Below, piece after piece: positions 44,683-54,980 of a stretch of DNA of 64,000 nt (position 1 is the first letter of the stretch; every line of letters begins with the position of its first letter). The translations under genes and the position numbers were made by a program. The notes beneath the pieces are model-generated. The model saw only the letters and a program-made list of their open reading frames with translations, did not search any database and was not told the DNA's origin. Source of the DNA: Pseudomonas sp. B21-040 (lineage in GTDB: Bacteria; Pseudomonadota; Gammaproteobacteria; Pseudomonadales; Pseudomonadaceae); contig NZ_CP087176.1 of the NCBI RefSeq assembly GCF_024748695.1, forward strand, positions 48,501 to 112,500. The letters run 5' to 3'.

Positions 44683-44778
44683 GGTTGAAGCTCCTTTGAG
44701 GCAGCGCGCAGGGTTATGCGTATTCACTGCTGTCATTTATTCGACCACAATTTCGCTGGTCAGGTTTTGTCCGGGCGC

Positions 44779-44816
44779 AAAAAAAGAACGCAGCCTGTTG
44801 AGGGCTGCGATCTTTT
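44779..44816 (-). terminator. Terminator after the OsmC gene
   Basis: On the minus strand a GATCGCAGCC / GGCTGCGTTC stem with a 7-base loop is followed by seven T. It lies 25 bases after the OsmC stop and separates it from the DUF1161 gene. Confidence 0.85.
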
Positions 44817-44840
44817 ATCGGTTTGCGCGAACAGCCGCCA

Positions 44841-45272
44841 TCAGCTGAGCAACGTCGCCTCCAGCGTGATTTTCGCATTCAACACTTTTGAAACCGGGCA
44901 GCCTTCTTTGGCTTTATTGCTCAGATCCTCGAATTGCGCCTGCGTCGCCCCCGGGATTTTCGCCTGGAGGATCAGTTTCACGGCGGTGATTGAAAAACCA
45001 CCGTCCACTTGATCCAGAGTGACTTCGGCTTGGGTATCGATGCTGTCAGCCTTGAGGCCGGCATCGCCAAGAATCATCGAAAACGCCATGGAGAAGCACC
45101 CCGCGTGGGCTGCGCCAATCAGCTCTTCCGGATTCGTACCCTTGCCGCCCTCGAAACGTGCCTTGAAGCCGTAAGGCGCTTCCCTGAGCACGCCGGTTTC
45201 AGTGGAGATCGAGCCGATGCCCGTTTTCAGGTCACCTTCCCAATGAGCCGATGCTTTCTTCGTAATAGCCAT
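44841..45272 (-). CDS. osmC: OsmC-family organic hydroperoxide reductase
   Basis: A 143-residue cytoplasmic peroxidase that reduces organic hydroperoxides. The two reactive cysteines are in H-A-G-C-F-S-M (peroxidatic) and E-G-C-P-V-S-K (resolving). M-A-I-T-K-K-A-S-A-H-W-E-G is a typical OsmC start, so the ATG at 45272 with GAGGAGG upstream is chosen; the frame is open to 45356. OsmC rather than Ohr is suggested by the N-terminal sequence and length. Confidence 0.92.
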   Translation of the reverse strand: MAITKKASAHWEGDLKTGIGSISTETGVLREAPYGFKARFEGGKGTNPEELIGAAHAGCFSMAFSMILGDAGLKADSIDTQAEVTLDQVDGGFSITAVKLILQAKIPGATQAQFEDLSNKAKEGCPVSKVLNAKITLEATLLS

Positions 45273-45512
45273 ACCTGCCTCCTCAAGATCCGGCACGAGC
45301 GTCGCGCCTTTGTGGTTTTCGGTTGCCAAGGGTTCTGAGGATAGCCGGCAGTGCAAAGTTCACCCGATCTTGTTTGTCCTACTATTTTCGTAGGTTTTTT
45401 GCCTTGGCTATTGAAACTCGGGTATATGCCCTCATTGCATGAAACACGCTTATGGATTCGGCAGGTTTTCGTTTGTAAGAAAAACCTGCGCCCTAACTGG
45501 AGAAGCAGGTTT

Positions 45513-46514
45513 ATGAAACGACTGTCCGACATCAAATTCTCGACCCTTGATCTGGTGCCTGTGCGCGAGAACGGCAACGCAGCCCAGTCGCTGCGCAACT
45601 CCCTGGACCTGGCGCAGCATGTCGAAAAATTCGGCTACAACCGCTTTTGGGTCGCCGAACACCACAACATGGATGGCATCGCCAGTTCGGCAACTTCCGT
45701 GCTGCTCGGCTATCTGGCGGGGGGGACCTCGACCATTCGTGTCGGCTCGGGTGGCGTGATGCTTCCTAACCACGCGCCGCTGGTGATCGCTGAGCAGTTC
45801 GGTACTCTCGAAAGTCTGTACCCGGGGCGGATCGACCTGGGCCTGGGCCGCGCACCCGGCTCCGATCAAATGACGGCCCGCGCGTTGCGCCGCGAACGTT
45901 CCGGCAGCGCCGACGACTTCCCTGATGACGTGGCCGAACTGATGCGCTACCTCGGTCCACGCACCCCGGACCAGCGGATCATCGCCATGCCCGGCACCGG
46001 GACCAACGTCCCGGTCTGGTTGCTGGGTTCCAGCCTGTTCAGTGCGCAACTGGCCGGCGAGCGCGGTTTGCCCTACGCCTTCGCCTCGCATTTCGCACCG
46101 CGCTTCATGCACGAGGCGATTCGCGTCTACCGCAATCACTTCAAGCCTTCAGCGGTATTGGATAAGCCCTACGTAATGCTCGGTGTGCCGCTGGTGGCGG
46201 CTGACACGGACGAGCAGGCCGATTACTTGGCGACGTCGGTCTATCAGCGAATTCTCGCCCTGATGCGTGGCCAAAGCCTGGTCCAGCGTCCGCCGGTGAA
46301 AACCATGGACGGGTTGTGGCTGCCGCATGAGCGCGAAGCGGTCAGCGATTTCCTAGGGTTGGCGATGGTGGGCAGCCCGCAGAAAATCCGCGCCAAACTG
46401 GACGTGCTGGTTGAGCAGACGCAAGCCGACGAACTGATTTTTACCTGCGACCTGTACGAACATTCCGATCGTGTTCACTCCTATGAACTGCTGGCGCAGG
46501 TCATGAAGGGTTGA
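45513..46514 (+). CDS. LLM-class flavin-dependent oxidoreductase (YhbW-like)
   Basis: A 333-residue member of the bacterial luciferase-like family, using reduced flavin. Typical segments are [25 protein letters not shown] and [12 protein letters not shown]. The substrate is not known. The ATG at 45513 (M-K-R-L-S-D) has GGAGAAG upstream; the longer frame from 45351 runs through the promoter region. A strong terminator follows. Confidence 0.9.
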   Translation: MKRLSDIKFSTLDLVPVRENGNAAQSLRNSLDLAQHVEKFGYNRFWVAEHHNMDGIASSATSVLLGYLAGGTSTIRVGSGGVMLPNHAPLVIAEQFGTLESLYPGRIDLGLGRAPGSDQMTARALRRERSGSADDFPDDVAELMRYLGPRTPDQRIIAMPGTGTNVPVWLLGSSLFSAQLAGERGLPYAFASHFAPRFMHEAIRVYRNHFKPSAVLDKPYVMLGVPLVAADTDEQADYLATSVYQRILALMRGQSLVQRPPVKTMDGLWLPHEREAVSDFLGLAMVGSPQKIRAKLDVLVEQTQADELIFTCDLYEHSDRVHSYELLAQVMKG

Positions 46515-46533
46515 CGCTCAAAACGCGCCCATG

Positions 46534-46563
46534 AAAAAGCCGACGCATTGCGTCGGCTTTTTC
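46534..46563 (+). terminator. Terminator after the LLM oxidoreductase gene
   Basis: AAAAAGCCGACGC pairs with GCGTCGGCTTTTTC around a very short loop, 20 bases after the stop. The symmetrical A/T flanks allow it to serve the convergent DUF1161 gene as well. Confidence 0.85.
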
Positions 46564-46581
46564 CTTTAAAGCGCGATCAAG

Positions 46582-46803
46582 CTACTTCTTGTAGACGATG
46601 ACCTTGGCGCCCGCTTCGCATTTGCCGACAACTTTCCCGCCGGCGGCGGCACCTTTATCGACAATTTCCAGCGAGTAACCAGAAACGCCCTTGGCATCCA
46701 GCTTCGCGGCGATTTCGGCTTTCAGCTCTTCGCATGGCTTGCCGCCAGCAAACGCTGTCCCCGCAAGGCACAACAAACCAACTGCCAACATAAACTTCTT
46801 CAT
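46582..46803 (-). CDS. DUF1161 periplasmic protein, copy 2
   Basis: A 73-residue paralogue of the protein at 44449. It has a signal peptide (about 1-19), then K-P-C-E-E-L-K-A-E-I, V-S-G-Y-S-L-E-I-V, V-G-K-C-E-A-G and V-I-V-Y. The two conserved cysteines are kept. The ATG at 46803 (M-K-K-F) is chosen because it gives a normal signal n-region; another ATG is three codons upstream. Function is unknown. Confidence 0.82.
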   Translation of the reverse strand: MKKFMLAVGLLCLAGTAFAGGKPCEELKAEIAAKLDAKGVSGYSLEIVDKGAAAGGKVVGKCEAGAKVIVYKK

Positions 46804-46924
46804 CGGTTGCATTCCCTGGTCGGATCAAAAGAGGATCCAGTCATCGGCTGGATACACACATATAGCGCTTTGCCATTCCCTATGGCAATCGGCCAGCGCG
46901 CAAGTTCAGAAGACTAGCTCAAAC

Positions 46925-47140
46925 TCAGCTGCTGGCAATCCGGAACCCGACTTTGAGCGTCACCTGAAAGTGGGCCGCCTTGCCGTCCTTGATGTGCCCG
47001 CGGGTCTCAGTCACTTCGAACCATTCCATGTACTTGAGGCTTTTGCTGGCCTCGGCCAGCGCGTTGTTGATGGCGTCTTCAATGCTGCTGGTGGACGAGC
47101 CGACCAGTTCGACTTTTTTGTAGGTGTGATGGTCAGTCAT
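46925..47140 (-). CDS. Dodecin flavin-binding protein
   Basis: A 71-residue protein matching dodecins, which form hollow dodecamers that store flavins. S-I-E-D-A-I-N-N-A-L-A-E-A-S forms the helix, and the conserved tryptophan that stacks on flavin is in M-E-W-F-E-V. G-H-I and F-Q-V-T-L-K-V-G-F complete the family sheet. AGGAG stands six bases before the ATG. It lies next to a flavin-dependent oxidoreductase, which may be coincidental. Confidence 0.93.
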   Translation of the reverse strand: MTDHHTYKKVELVGSSTSSIEDAINNALAEASKSLKYMEWFEVTETRGHIKDGKAAHFQVTLKVGFRIASS

Positions 47141-47295
47141 GGCGTTCTCCTCAGGGTGTGAGATACAGCCTAGCAGTGATTTTTCGTATGACTTGTGTCG
47201 GTCAATCGGAAGGGGAAGTTCCGAAATACTGCACTTTCTCCAACCCCTGAAGTCCCAATCAACACACGCAACTCAATCAACGCAGGAGAGCCACC

Positions 47296-47622
47296 ATGGC
47301 CAACACCTCTTTACGTAAAGCCTCATTGCAAAGCATGGAAGCCGAAATCGAGAGTTTGCTCAAATCGTTGGAAAGCTTGAAAGACGATGCGTCGGACGAG
47401 TCGCGTAGAACCCTTAAAACCTTGAAGGTCAACGCCGAAAATGCGCTGAAACATTCGCGTCATTTGCTCAGCGATGCGTACGAAGAAGTCAAAGTCAAAA
47501 CCCGTGAAACCGGGGTCGCCACTCGGGACTACGCCCAGGAACACCCTTGGACGACGGCCGGTGTTGCCGTGGGGGCGTTGGGTCTTCTCGCGGCCTATCT
47601 GCTGTGCAAGCGCGGGGATTAA
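47296..47622 (+). CDS. DUF883/ElaB-type membrane-anchored protein
   Basis: A 108-residue protein with a helical, heptad-rich N-terminal region (about 10-80) and one C-terminal membrane helix (about 85-103) ending C-K-R-G-D. The segment [15 protein letters not shown] is the family signature. ElaB relatives sit on the inner membrane and bind ribosomes, often in stationary phase. CAGGAGAG precedes the ATG. Its stop overlaps the convergent trpI stop by four bases. Confidence 0.88.
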   Translation: MANTSLRKASLQSMEAEIESLLKSLESLKDDASDESRRTLKTLKVNAENALKHSRHLLSDAYEEVKVKTRETGVATRDYAQEHPWTTAGVAVGALGLLAAYLLCKRGD

Positions 47623-48512
47623 TCTGCCTGGCGCAGTTCATTCTTCAGCCACTGCGCCAACTGCCGAGCCCGCCCATCCGCGGCGCGCTTGGGTAGCCAC
47701 AACGCCAGTTGCGCCGGGGTTTCACTGAAACCCCATGGCGCAACCAGGCGACCGGCCTTCACGTCCTCGGCCACTAGCGGCTCTGGTGCAATGGCCACTC
47801 CCAGGCCGGCCACTGCGGCTTCCAGCAAATAGTACAAATGCTCAAAACCTTGACCATACTTCAAACCCTTGGGATCGAGGCCGTTGTGCTGCGCCCAGCT
47901 CGGCCACGCCTGGGGCCTCGATGTGGTGTGGAGCAAAGGCTCGTTCCGCAGCGCAGCCGCCGGTGCGCCTTGCAACTTCTCGTAGCCGGCGAATCGCGGG
48001 CTCATGACGGGGCCGATCCGTTCGCTGGTCAGTTCATAGACCTGCATGTCCGCCGGCCACGGCGGTTCGGCAAATACCAGCAACGCATCGAGACCTGGCC
48101 GGCGCGGGTCAAGATCGCCTTCGCCAGCGGACAGGTGTAGGCGTAGGTCAGGCAAGTCCGTATTCAGCCGTCCCAGGCGTGGAATGAACCAGCGCGCCAG
48201 CAGGCTTCCCGAGCAGCCGAGTACGAAGGGCGCATCGGCGGTGCTCTGCGTCAGCTCTGCACATACCGTGCGTAACCGTTCGAACGCTTCGCCGCTGGCG
48301 TCGCGCAATCGAATGCCGGAATCTGTGAGTTTAAGGCCGCGACCATCCTTGACGAACAGGCTCACCCCGAGGTGCTCTTCCAGTACCTTCAACTGCCGGC
48401 TGACCGCACCATGGGTGACGTGCAACTGTTCGGCGGCCTGACTGACGCTGTTCAGGCGGGCAGTGGCTTCGAAGGCACGAAGGGCGTTCAGCGGGGGGAG
48501 GTCATGGCTCAT
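47619..48512 (-). CDS. trpI: TrpI, LysR-type activator of trpBA
   Basis: In pseudomonads TrpI activates trpBA in response to indoleglycerol phosphate. The 297-residue protein has a LysR helix-turn-helix (about 8-65; [18 protein letters not shown] and G-A-V-S-R-Q-L-K). An effector domain follows (about 95-295). It is divergent from trpB with 126 bases between, the classical arrangement, so naming from context is strong. Confidence 0.93.
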   Translation of the reverse strand: MSHDLPPLNALRAFEATARLNSVSQAAEQLHVTHGAVSRQLKVLEEHLGVSLFVKDGRGLKLTDSGIRLRDASGEAFERLRTVCAELTQSTADAPFVLGCSGSLLARWFIPRLGRLNTDLPDLRLHLSAGEGDLDPRRPGLDALLVFAEPPWPADMQVYELTSERIGPVMSPRFAGYEKLQGAPAAALRNEPLLHTTSRPQAWPSWAQHNGLDPKGLKYGQGFEHLYYLLEAAVAGLGVAIAPEPLVAEDVKAGRLVAPWGFSETPAQLALWLPKRAADGRARQLAQWLKNELRQAD

Positions 48513-48560
48513 GGGATATGTGAGTTTTCCTGACAGGTTGCGGCGATCTTATCGGTTTTC

Positions 48561-49873
<1,313 letters not shown>

Positions 49874-49874
<1 letters not shown>

Positions 49875-50686
49875 TGAGCCGCCTGCAAACGCGCTTTGCC
49901 AAACTCAAGGAACAGAACCGCGCCGCCCTCGTGACCTTCGTCACCGCTGGCGACCCGAGCTATGACACTTCCCTGGCAATCCTCAAAGGCTTGCCCGCGG
50001 CTGGCGCCGACGTGATCGAGCTGGGCATGCCCTTCACGGATCCGATGGCTGATGGCCCGGCGATCCAGTTGGCCAACATTCGTGCCTTGGGCGCCAAGCA
50101 GAACCTGGCGAAAACCCTGCAAATGGTTCGCGAGTTCCGTGAAGGCAACACCGAGACTCCGCTGGTGCTGATGGGTTATTTCAACCCTATCCACATGTAC
50201 GGCGTGCCACGTTTCATCGCTGAAGCCAAAGAGGCCGGTGTTGATGGCCTGATCGTGGTCGACTTGCCGCCCGAGCATAACGGCGAGTTGTGCGACCCGG
50301 CTCAGGCAGCGGGTCTGGATTTCATTCGTCTGACCACGCCAACCACTGATGACGTGCGTCTGCCGACGGTTCTGAACGGCAGCTCCGGTTTCGTTTACTA
50401 CGTGTCGGTTGCGGGTGTGACCGGTGCAGGGGCGGCGACGCTGGAACACGTTGAAGAGGCGGTTGCGCGTCTGCGTCGCCACACAGATTTGCCGATCAGC
50501 ATTGGTTTTGGCATTCGTACTCCGGAGCAAGCGGCTTCCATTGCTCGCCTGGCAGATGGTGTTGTCGTGGGGTCGGCATTGATCGATCACATCGCCAATG
50601 CGTCGACGCCGGATCAGGCGATTGATGGTGTGCTCAGCCTTTGCGCAGCGCTGTCGGAAGGCGTGCGTCAAGCGCGGGTCAGCTGA
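49874..50686 (+). CDS. trpA: Tryptophan synthase alpha chain
   Basis: Cleaves indoleglycerol phosphate to indole, channelled to TrpB. The 270-residue TIM barrel shows [16 protein letters not shown] containing the catalytic Glu and Asp. [10 protein letters not shown] and G-F-G-I-R-T are typical. Its ATG shares one base with the trpB stop and AGGAG stands eight bases upstream. The open frame extends back inside trpB only as a shadow. Confidence 0.97.
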
Positions 50687-50747
50687 AGGTAAAGTTCCTG
50701 ATACAGAGGAATTAGAGCCTCGCGGCACAGACTAACCAGCAAGACCG

Positions 50748-50780
50748 AGGGCTTCAGGACTACGTTCTGAGGCCCTTTTT
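50748..50780 (+). terminator. Probable terminator after trpBA
   Basis: AGGGCTTCAG pairs with CTGAGGCCCT with one mismatch around a 9-base loop and is followed by five T, about 60 bases after the trpA stop and before the RcnB-like gene. Confidence 0.75.
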
Positions 50781-50807
50781 GCTGTATGTGCAGTGAGGAA
50801 AGCCCCG

Positions 50808-51263
50808 ATGAAAATGCCGAAACGTCTGATTGCCAGCCTGGGCGTGCTGATGCTGAGTGCCACCCCATTGCTGCACGCGAGCGCTGATCAGCGCGACGAT
50901 CACGACCATGGCGGCCCTCAGCAGGGTCAATACGATAACCATGGCGACAATCATGGCGATGATCACCGTAGTCATCAGGACAACCATCGCGGGGGCCCTC
51001 CGCCCCGGGACTTCGGCCCGGTGCGCCAGACGATTCACGACAATCATGGGTATTTTGTGCGCGGTGCGCCACCACCTCCGGGTATTCATCTGGAACGCGG
51101 CCGGCCGTTGCCCCACGGCTATTATGGTGAGCGTCTGGACAATCGCGCGCTGGGTCGCCTGCCGTATTACCCGGGGTATGAATGGCGTCGTGCAGGCGGC
51201 GACATTGTGCTGATCGCCGTAGGCAGCGGGGTTGTTTACGAAATTCTGGAAGGGGTTCTTTGA
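50808..51263 (+). CDS. RcnB/CigR-type periplasmic protein
   Basis: A 151-residue protein with a signal peptide (about 1-26). The mature N-terminal half is rich in His, Asp and Asn (D-D-H-D-H-G-G, N-H-G-D-D-H-R-S-H), likely metal-binding. The C-terminal end Y-P-G-Y-E-W-R-R-A-G-G-D-I-V-L-I-A-V-G-S-G matches the RcnB family, whose E. coli member affects nickel/cobalt homeostasis. The ATG at 50808 has GAGG ten bases upstream. An upstream ATG at 50793 is closer to the terminator and is not favoured. Confidence 0.8.
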   Translation: MKMPKRLIASLGVLMLSATPLLHASADQRDDHDHGGPQQGQYDNHGDNHGDDHRSHQDNHRGGPPPRDFGPVRQTIHDNHGYFVRGAPPPPGIHLERGRPLPHGYYGERLDNRALGRLPYYPGYEWRRAGGDIVLIAVGSGVVYEILEGVL

Positions 51264-51279
51264 TTTAACGTGCAAGCAA

Positions 51280-51316
51280 AAAAAGGGCTTCGTGGATCAT
51301 CCACGAAGCCCTTTTT
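51280..51316. terminator. Bidirectional terminator between convergent genes
   Basis: AAAAAGGGCTTCGTGG and CCACGAAGCCCTTTTT form a perfect 16-base stem with a 5-base loop, and T/A runs on both sides. It can serve both the RcnB-like gene and the DUF4105 gene. Confidence 0.9.
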
Positions 51317-51317
51317 A

Positions 51318-53279
51318 CTAGGGCAGCTCCAACCCGCCAGCTGCCTTGTGCAGCTTTCTCAGATGTTCGCCAACTTGCTTCAGGTTGGCTTCATTGGCGG
51401 CCATTTCGGCTGCACGACTCGGTTCGAGCAGCGCTCTCACTTCCTTGTCCAGGTCGCCTGTCAGCACCAGAAGTTGCTTTTGGCGCAGGCTGCTTTCTGA
51501 TTCCAGGCGTTGCCATTCACTCGGTTGGGGCAATCCATAACCGCTGCTGCCGAGCAGTTCCGCCGGACGGCTGAGGTAGCCGCTGTTGGCCAGAATATCC
51601 TTCAAGGTCGCATTGGCCTTGTCCATACCGCCGTTTTCCAGATTCCGAGCACCCAGGTAACGCTGCTTTACTTCGTCCTGAGCCAGCAGCAATTGCTGGC
51701 GCAAGGCTGCCTGTTCCAACAACAACAACGCCGCGCTGGCGCGCAGGTCAGCCTGTTCGAACCATTGCCGGCGCTCTACCGCTTTCAATGCCAGCCAGTC
51801 TTCGACTTTTTCCTGCTTGATCGGCAAGCGCTTCTTCAACACGTCGAACATGGCTTGATAACGATCGCGGAAGGAGTCGAAGCGATAACCCAGTCGGAGC
51901 GCTTCACGTGGGTCATCCAGCACGCTGGTATCCGCCAGCCCGCGCCCCTTGAGCACTTTGAGCAAGCCGTTCGGCATGATGTTATCCAGTCCGACCAGTT
52001 GTGCATTATTGGTGCCGCTGCGCAGCAACTTCAGCTCCTCCACCGCGCAGTTGTTGGACAGGAAAAAGTAGCTGCCGTCGTAACTCCAGTGCATCTCGGC
52101 GGCGCGCTCCACGACGCCTTCGATCTCGCTGCGCGACAGATTGAGCGGCACCGAGGCGAGGCTGCGCAGTTCGGTCTTGGTGTATTCGTCGATCACTTGG
52201 GCCAGTGGCAGGACAAACAGGCGCGACGGGTATTTACCGACCAATCCGTCCCAGCTCGAGAGCTGTACGTCACCGACGAAGGCGCGATAAGACAAGACCA
52301 GATGCTGGTCCAGGTCGAGACGGCAGTCGGGCCCCCGTGGTCGTCCTGGCGCACAGATCACCAGTCGCAACATGCTGTGGCCCCAGCGGCTGACCCAGTT
52401 CTGATTGGCTTCGGCCAGCAGATAGTCGACGGCATAGACCCGTTCCGGATCCACCTGCCCAAGGGGTTGCTTGGCGAAGTCATTGCCAGCGTTGAGGAAG
52501 GCGAAGGTTTTGGCGCAGGTTTTTTTGGCTGCCGGCGCCCAGCCGAAGTGTTCCTGGTAGTAGCGATACAGCATCGGACGACGACAGGCGTAGCTCGGGT
52601 CGAGTAGGAAATACTCCATGTTGACCGCGACGAACTCTTTGGGACTGTCCGTTTCGTAGATGTCCGGACTGCGGGCGATCTGCTTGTTGTGTTGTTCACG
52701 TTCACCGCGACGGCCGACGTATTGTTGCCAGCCGGCCAGGTCGAGCAGGCGTGGATCGTCGCTGAGGGTGAAGCGACGATCATTCTGGCCACGGCACTCA
52801 TCAGGAATACCAACCAGTCCGGCACTGTTGTTGCGCCGGGTGCAGCGTTGAATCAATTTACGCTCCGCGTTTGGCCACAGGCGCGAGCGGTCGTAAATGT
52901 GGGTGAGCTCGTGCACCACCGTGGCGAGCATTTCCCTGCGTACGGTGCCGTGAGGGCGATAGGTTTTCCTGGTCGCGGCGCTGCCATCGGTAAGGCTGGC
53001 GAGCAGGTTGCGGTTCAGGTCGAGTTCGGACACCAGCGATGCCTGGCCGTAGGCATTGCTTGGCATGTTGTCGGTCCAGCCGACATCAATGCGCCGATCC
53101 AGTTGCTCGATGAAACGAGGCGGAAGCGCCTGCATGGCTTCATCTAACAGTGCCTGGCTGGCCTGCTGTTGTGCCGGGCTGAGACCTTCAGTCTTGAGTT
53201 GTAATTGCAGACTGGCGTGAGCCGCGTTGCCGAACAGCAACATGACCCCGGCCAGCAGCCAGGCGGCTGGCGACTTCAC
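51318..53279 (-). CDS. Secreted DUF4105 protein with HEXXH motif
   Basis: A 653-residue exported protein with a signal peptide (about 1-22, ending A-H-A). A zinc-protease-like H-E-L-T-H lies in A-T-V-V-H-E-L-T-H-I-Y-D near residue 115. The middle region, with N-W-V-S-R-W-G-H-S-M-L-R-L-V-I and later N-N-C-A, matches the DUF4105 family, whose activity is not known to me. The C-terminal 100 residues are helical and charged. It overlaps a DUF2388 gene by four bases, so it is coupled to a run of three such genes. Whether the HEXXH motif is catalytic is open. Confidence 0.75.
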   Translation of the reverse strand: MKSPAAWLLAGVMLLFGNAAHASLQLQLKTEGLSPAQQQASQALLDEAMQALPPRFIEQLDRRIDVGWTDNMPSNAYGQASLVSELDLNRNLLASLTDGSAATRKTYRPHGTVRREMLATVVHELTHIYDRSRLWPNAERKLIQRCTRRNNSAGLVGIPDECRGQNDRRFTLSDDPRLLDLAGWQQYVGRRGEREQHNKQIARSPDIYETDSPKEFVAVNMEYFLLDPSYACRRPMLYRYYQEHFGWAPAAKKTCAKTFAFLNAGNDFAKQPLGQVDPERVYAVDYLLAEANQNWVSRWGHSMLRLVICAPGRPRGPDCRLDLDQHLVLSYRAFVGDVQLSSWDGLVGKYPSRLFVLPLAQVIDEYTKTELRSLASVPLNLSRSEIEGVVERAAEMHWSYDGSYFFLSNNCAVEELKLLRSGTNNAQLVGLDNIMPNGLLKVLKGRGLADTSVLDDPREALRLGYRFDSFRDRYQAMFDVLKKRLPIKQEKVEDWLALKAVERRQWFEQADLRASAALLLLEQAALRQQLLLAQDEVKQRYLGARNLENGGMDKANATLKDILANSGYLSRPAELLGSSGYGLPQPSEWQRLESESSLRQKQLLVLTGDLDKEVRALLEPSRAAEMAANEANLKQVGEHLRKLHKAAGGLELP

Positions 53280-53596
53280 AGGGCGAGGATGGCTTCGGCG
53301 AGTACCTGGTCACTGGCATCCCGGGCCTCAGGCACGCGATCGCGCAGGGTGTTGAAAGCCGCTTCGAGGTGCGCGCCACGGATATCGCCGTCGCTGGCAA
53401 CAAACGTGGCTGCGTCGTCGTGGGCTTCACGAATGATCTTCGAGTCACGGATGGAGGTGGTGGTATCAGAGGTGAAATCAAGCGTGCGCTGGGTGGCACG
53501 AATGAGCATGTTACTGGTGGCAACCAGGGTATGGGCCTGTGCCACATCGGCCAGCAACAACAGACCAAGGGTGGCAGCAATCAGCGGGCTACGCAT
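53276..53596 (-). CDS. DUF2388 periplasmic protein, copy 3 (nearest the DUF4105 gene)
   Basis: A 106-residue protein with a signal peptide (about 1-21, ending A-Q-A). The mature part carries the DUF2388 core S-K-I-I-R-E-A-H-D-D-A-A-T-F-V-A-S-D-G-x-I-R-G-A-x-L-E-A-A. The ATG at 53596 is chosen for its signal peptide. The stop overlaps the DUF4105 start by four bases. Two paralogues lie just upstream. Function is unknown. Confidence 0.82.
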   Translation of the reverse strand: MRSPLIAATLGLLLLADVAQAHTLVATSNMLIRATQRTLDFTSDTTTSIRDSKIIREAHDDAATFVASDGDIRGAHLEAAFNTLRDRVPEARDASDQVLAEAILAL

Positions 53597-53623
53597 GGAA
53601 CGACTCCGGGGAAACAAGGATAA

Positions 53624-53941
53624 CTATTGGACGAGAATTGCCAGTGCCAGTTCAAGGTCGCTTGCATGAAGTTTGGGCTGGGTCTGGCGCAGATAAATCA
53701 GGGCGGACTCCAGCTGTGCTCCTCGCAATTGGGTGTCGCTGGCGATGAATGCCGCTGCATCATCGTGAGCGGCGAGCAGCAGTTTACGGTCGAAGGGCGC
53801 GGAGGTCACCAGACTGCTGCCATAACCACTGGCGACAGTACCTTGTGTGGAAAGATTGAAGGCATCGAAAGCATGTGCCGAGCCCGACCAGCAGGCCACA
53901 AGCAATAGGGGCGTGAGCAACAACCTTGAATGAAAACGCAT
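53624..53941 (-). CDS. DUF2388 periplasmic protein, copy 2
   Basis: A 105-residue protein with a signal peptide (about 1-24, ending A-H-A). The core motif reads L-L-A-A-H-D-D-A-A-A-F-I-A-S-D-T-x-L-R-G-A-x-L-E-S-A, more divergent than the other copies. It lies 27 bases upstream of copy 3 and 107 bases downstream of copy 1. Function is unknown. Confidence 0.8.
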   Translation of the reverse strand: MRFHSRLLLTPLLLVACWSGSAHAFDAFNLSTQGTVASGYGSSLVTSAPFDRKLLLAAHDDAAAFIASDTQLRGAQLESALIYLRQTQPKLHASDLELALAILVQ

Positions 53942-54048
53942 GAGACTCGATAGCTGAAAGCGAGCCCCAAGGCTAGCGCAACGTCCGGTCTAGAGCCAGC
54001 GCCGAAACATGGGGACACGTTGGGCGTGTCCCACGTCAGGGCTTTCGC

Positions 54049-54369
54049 TTAGATGGTCAGGATGGCTTGAGCCAGCTGTGCATCCGTTGCGTTCAGCTGT
54101 GGCGCCTGGTGGCGAATGTAATCGAGCGCACTTTCGAGTTTTACGCCGCGGATGGCACCTTCGCTGGCGACGAAGCTGGCGGCATCATCGCGCGCTTCAC
54201 GCACAATCTTGTTGTCCTTAAAAGAAGAGGAAACGACGTCGGTGGTTGCATCGGACGTGGCCTTTAACGCTTTGACGACAGCGTCAGTGGTCACGACAAA
54301 GCTGGTGGCGTTGGCATTGGCAGCCACTGCAAGCAGGGCTGCGACGCTGAGCAAGCGAAGACGGGACAT
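54049..54369 (-). CDS. DUF2388 periplasmic protein, copy 1
   Basis: A 106-residue protein with a signal peptide (about 1-21, ending A-N-A). The core is N-K-I-V-R-E-A-R-D-D-A-A-S-F-V-A-S-E-G-A-I-R-G-V-K-L-E-S-A. An AAGGAGA ribosome site is six bases before the ATG, the best of the three copies. It is probably the first gene of the DUF2388-DUF4105 transcript. Function is unknown. Confidence 0.82.
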   Translation of the reverse strand: MSRLRLLSVAALLAVAANANATSFVVTTDAVVKALKATSDATTDVVSSSFKDNKIVREARDDAASFVASEGAIRGVKLESALDYIRHQAPQLNATDAQLAQAILTI

Positions 54370-54513
54370 GGTGTATCTCCTTCAGGAAAACCAATTGAGA
54401 GGTGGCAAGGTATCTGCTGGATCAGACGCCTGTTGTACAGCGTGCGCCACGTTCCGGTTGATATTAGGCCTGCTTTTAACAGTTCGCACAGCCCGTCTGT
54501 TCAGGGCCGGTCG

Positions 54514-54723
54514 CTAGCGCCAGAACGGTTTATCCAGTTCATTGACGCGATCGGCGTGGCTGATGCCCAGGTCTGAAAGCTGTTGATCGTTTAGCTGACC
54601 CAATAGGCGCCGGGTTCTGGCCCGTTCCAGGCCGCGGGAGAGTGCTGCCCACGTACGTTGTAGCCAGGTGAAACAAGGTTTCGCTTGCGGCGCAGGAGCG
54701 GAAATATCTTGTAAGTGATTCAT
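54514..54723 (-). CDS. DUF1127 small basic protein, copy 1
   Basis: A 69-residue protein ending with the DUF1127 signature: R-T-R-R-L-L-G-Q-L-N-D-Q-Q-L-S-D-L-G-I-S and a final K-P-F-W-R. Small DUF1127 proteins in other proteobacteria bind RNA or proteins and affect phosphate and RNA turnover. The region before it has a GTACAGTT-N13-AACTGTAC inverted repeat (54810-54838). Copy 2 lies 258 bases upstream. Confidence 0.85.
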   Translation of the reverse strand: MNHLQDISAPAPQAKPCFTWLQRTWAALSRGLERARTRRLLGQLNDQQLSDLGISHADRVNELDKPFWR

Positions 54724-54809
54724 GGCGCGATCCGTGTGCTTTGGAATGAGCCTCCATGGTGGCCCTCCCCGTTTTTGCTAAACAGATACACCGCGTAGAA
54801 ATTGTACTT

Positions 54810-54838
54810 GTACAGTTATCGGTTTTAACAAACTGTAC
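54810..54838. promoter_or_regulatory. Candidate operator GTACAGTT-N13-AACTGTAC
   Basis: GTACAGTT (54810-54817) and AACTGTAC (54831-54838) are perfectly inverted, about 90 bases before the start of DUF1127 copy 1. Identical or one-base-different half-sites recur at 55280, 55349 and 55438, upstream of copy 2. The regulator is not identified. Confidence 0.55.
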
Positions 54839-54887
54839 CGCTCTTGCATAACGCTGTTGTTTTTCCGAGTTCGATGGCGCGAAAACG

Positions 54888-54927
54888 ACAAAGCCCGTCG
54901 TGGTTTCCCACGACGGGCTTTGTTTTT
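54888..54927. terminator. Strong hairpin terminator after DUF1127 copy 2
   Basis: ACAAAGCCCGTCGTGG pairs with CCACGACGGGCTTTGT with a short loop. The plus strand has a run of six T after it. The minus strand, on which the neighbouring genes run, has TTTGTCGTTTT. It separates the two DUF1127 genes. Confidence 0.8.
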
Positions 54928-54980
54928 TCAATCTGGAGTGCTGGCAGTGGACCCGAGGGGTCAGGGCCAGCGACGCTAGC

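Noticed and set aside
47170..47260. GGAACTT on the minus strand before dodecin as a sigma-22 promoter
   Set aside because: No TCnnA sequence occurs at 15-17 bases spacing, so the match is only to the -35 part.
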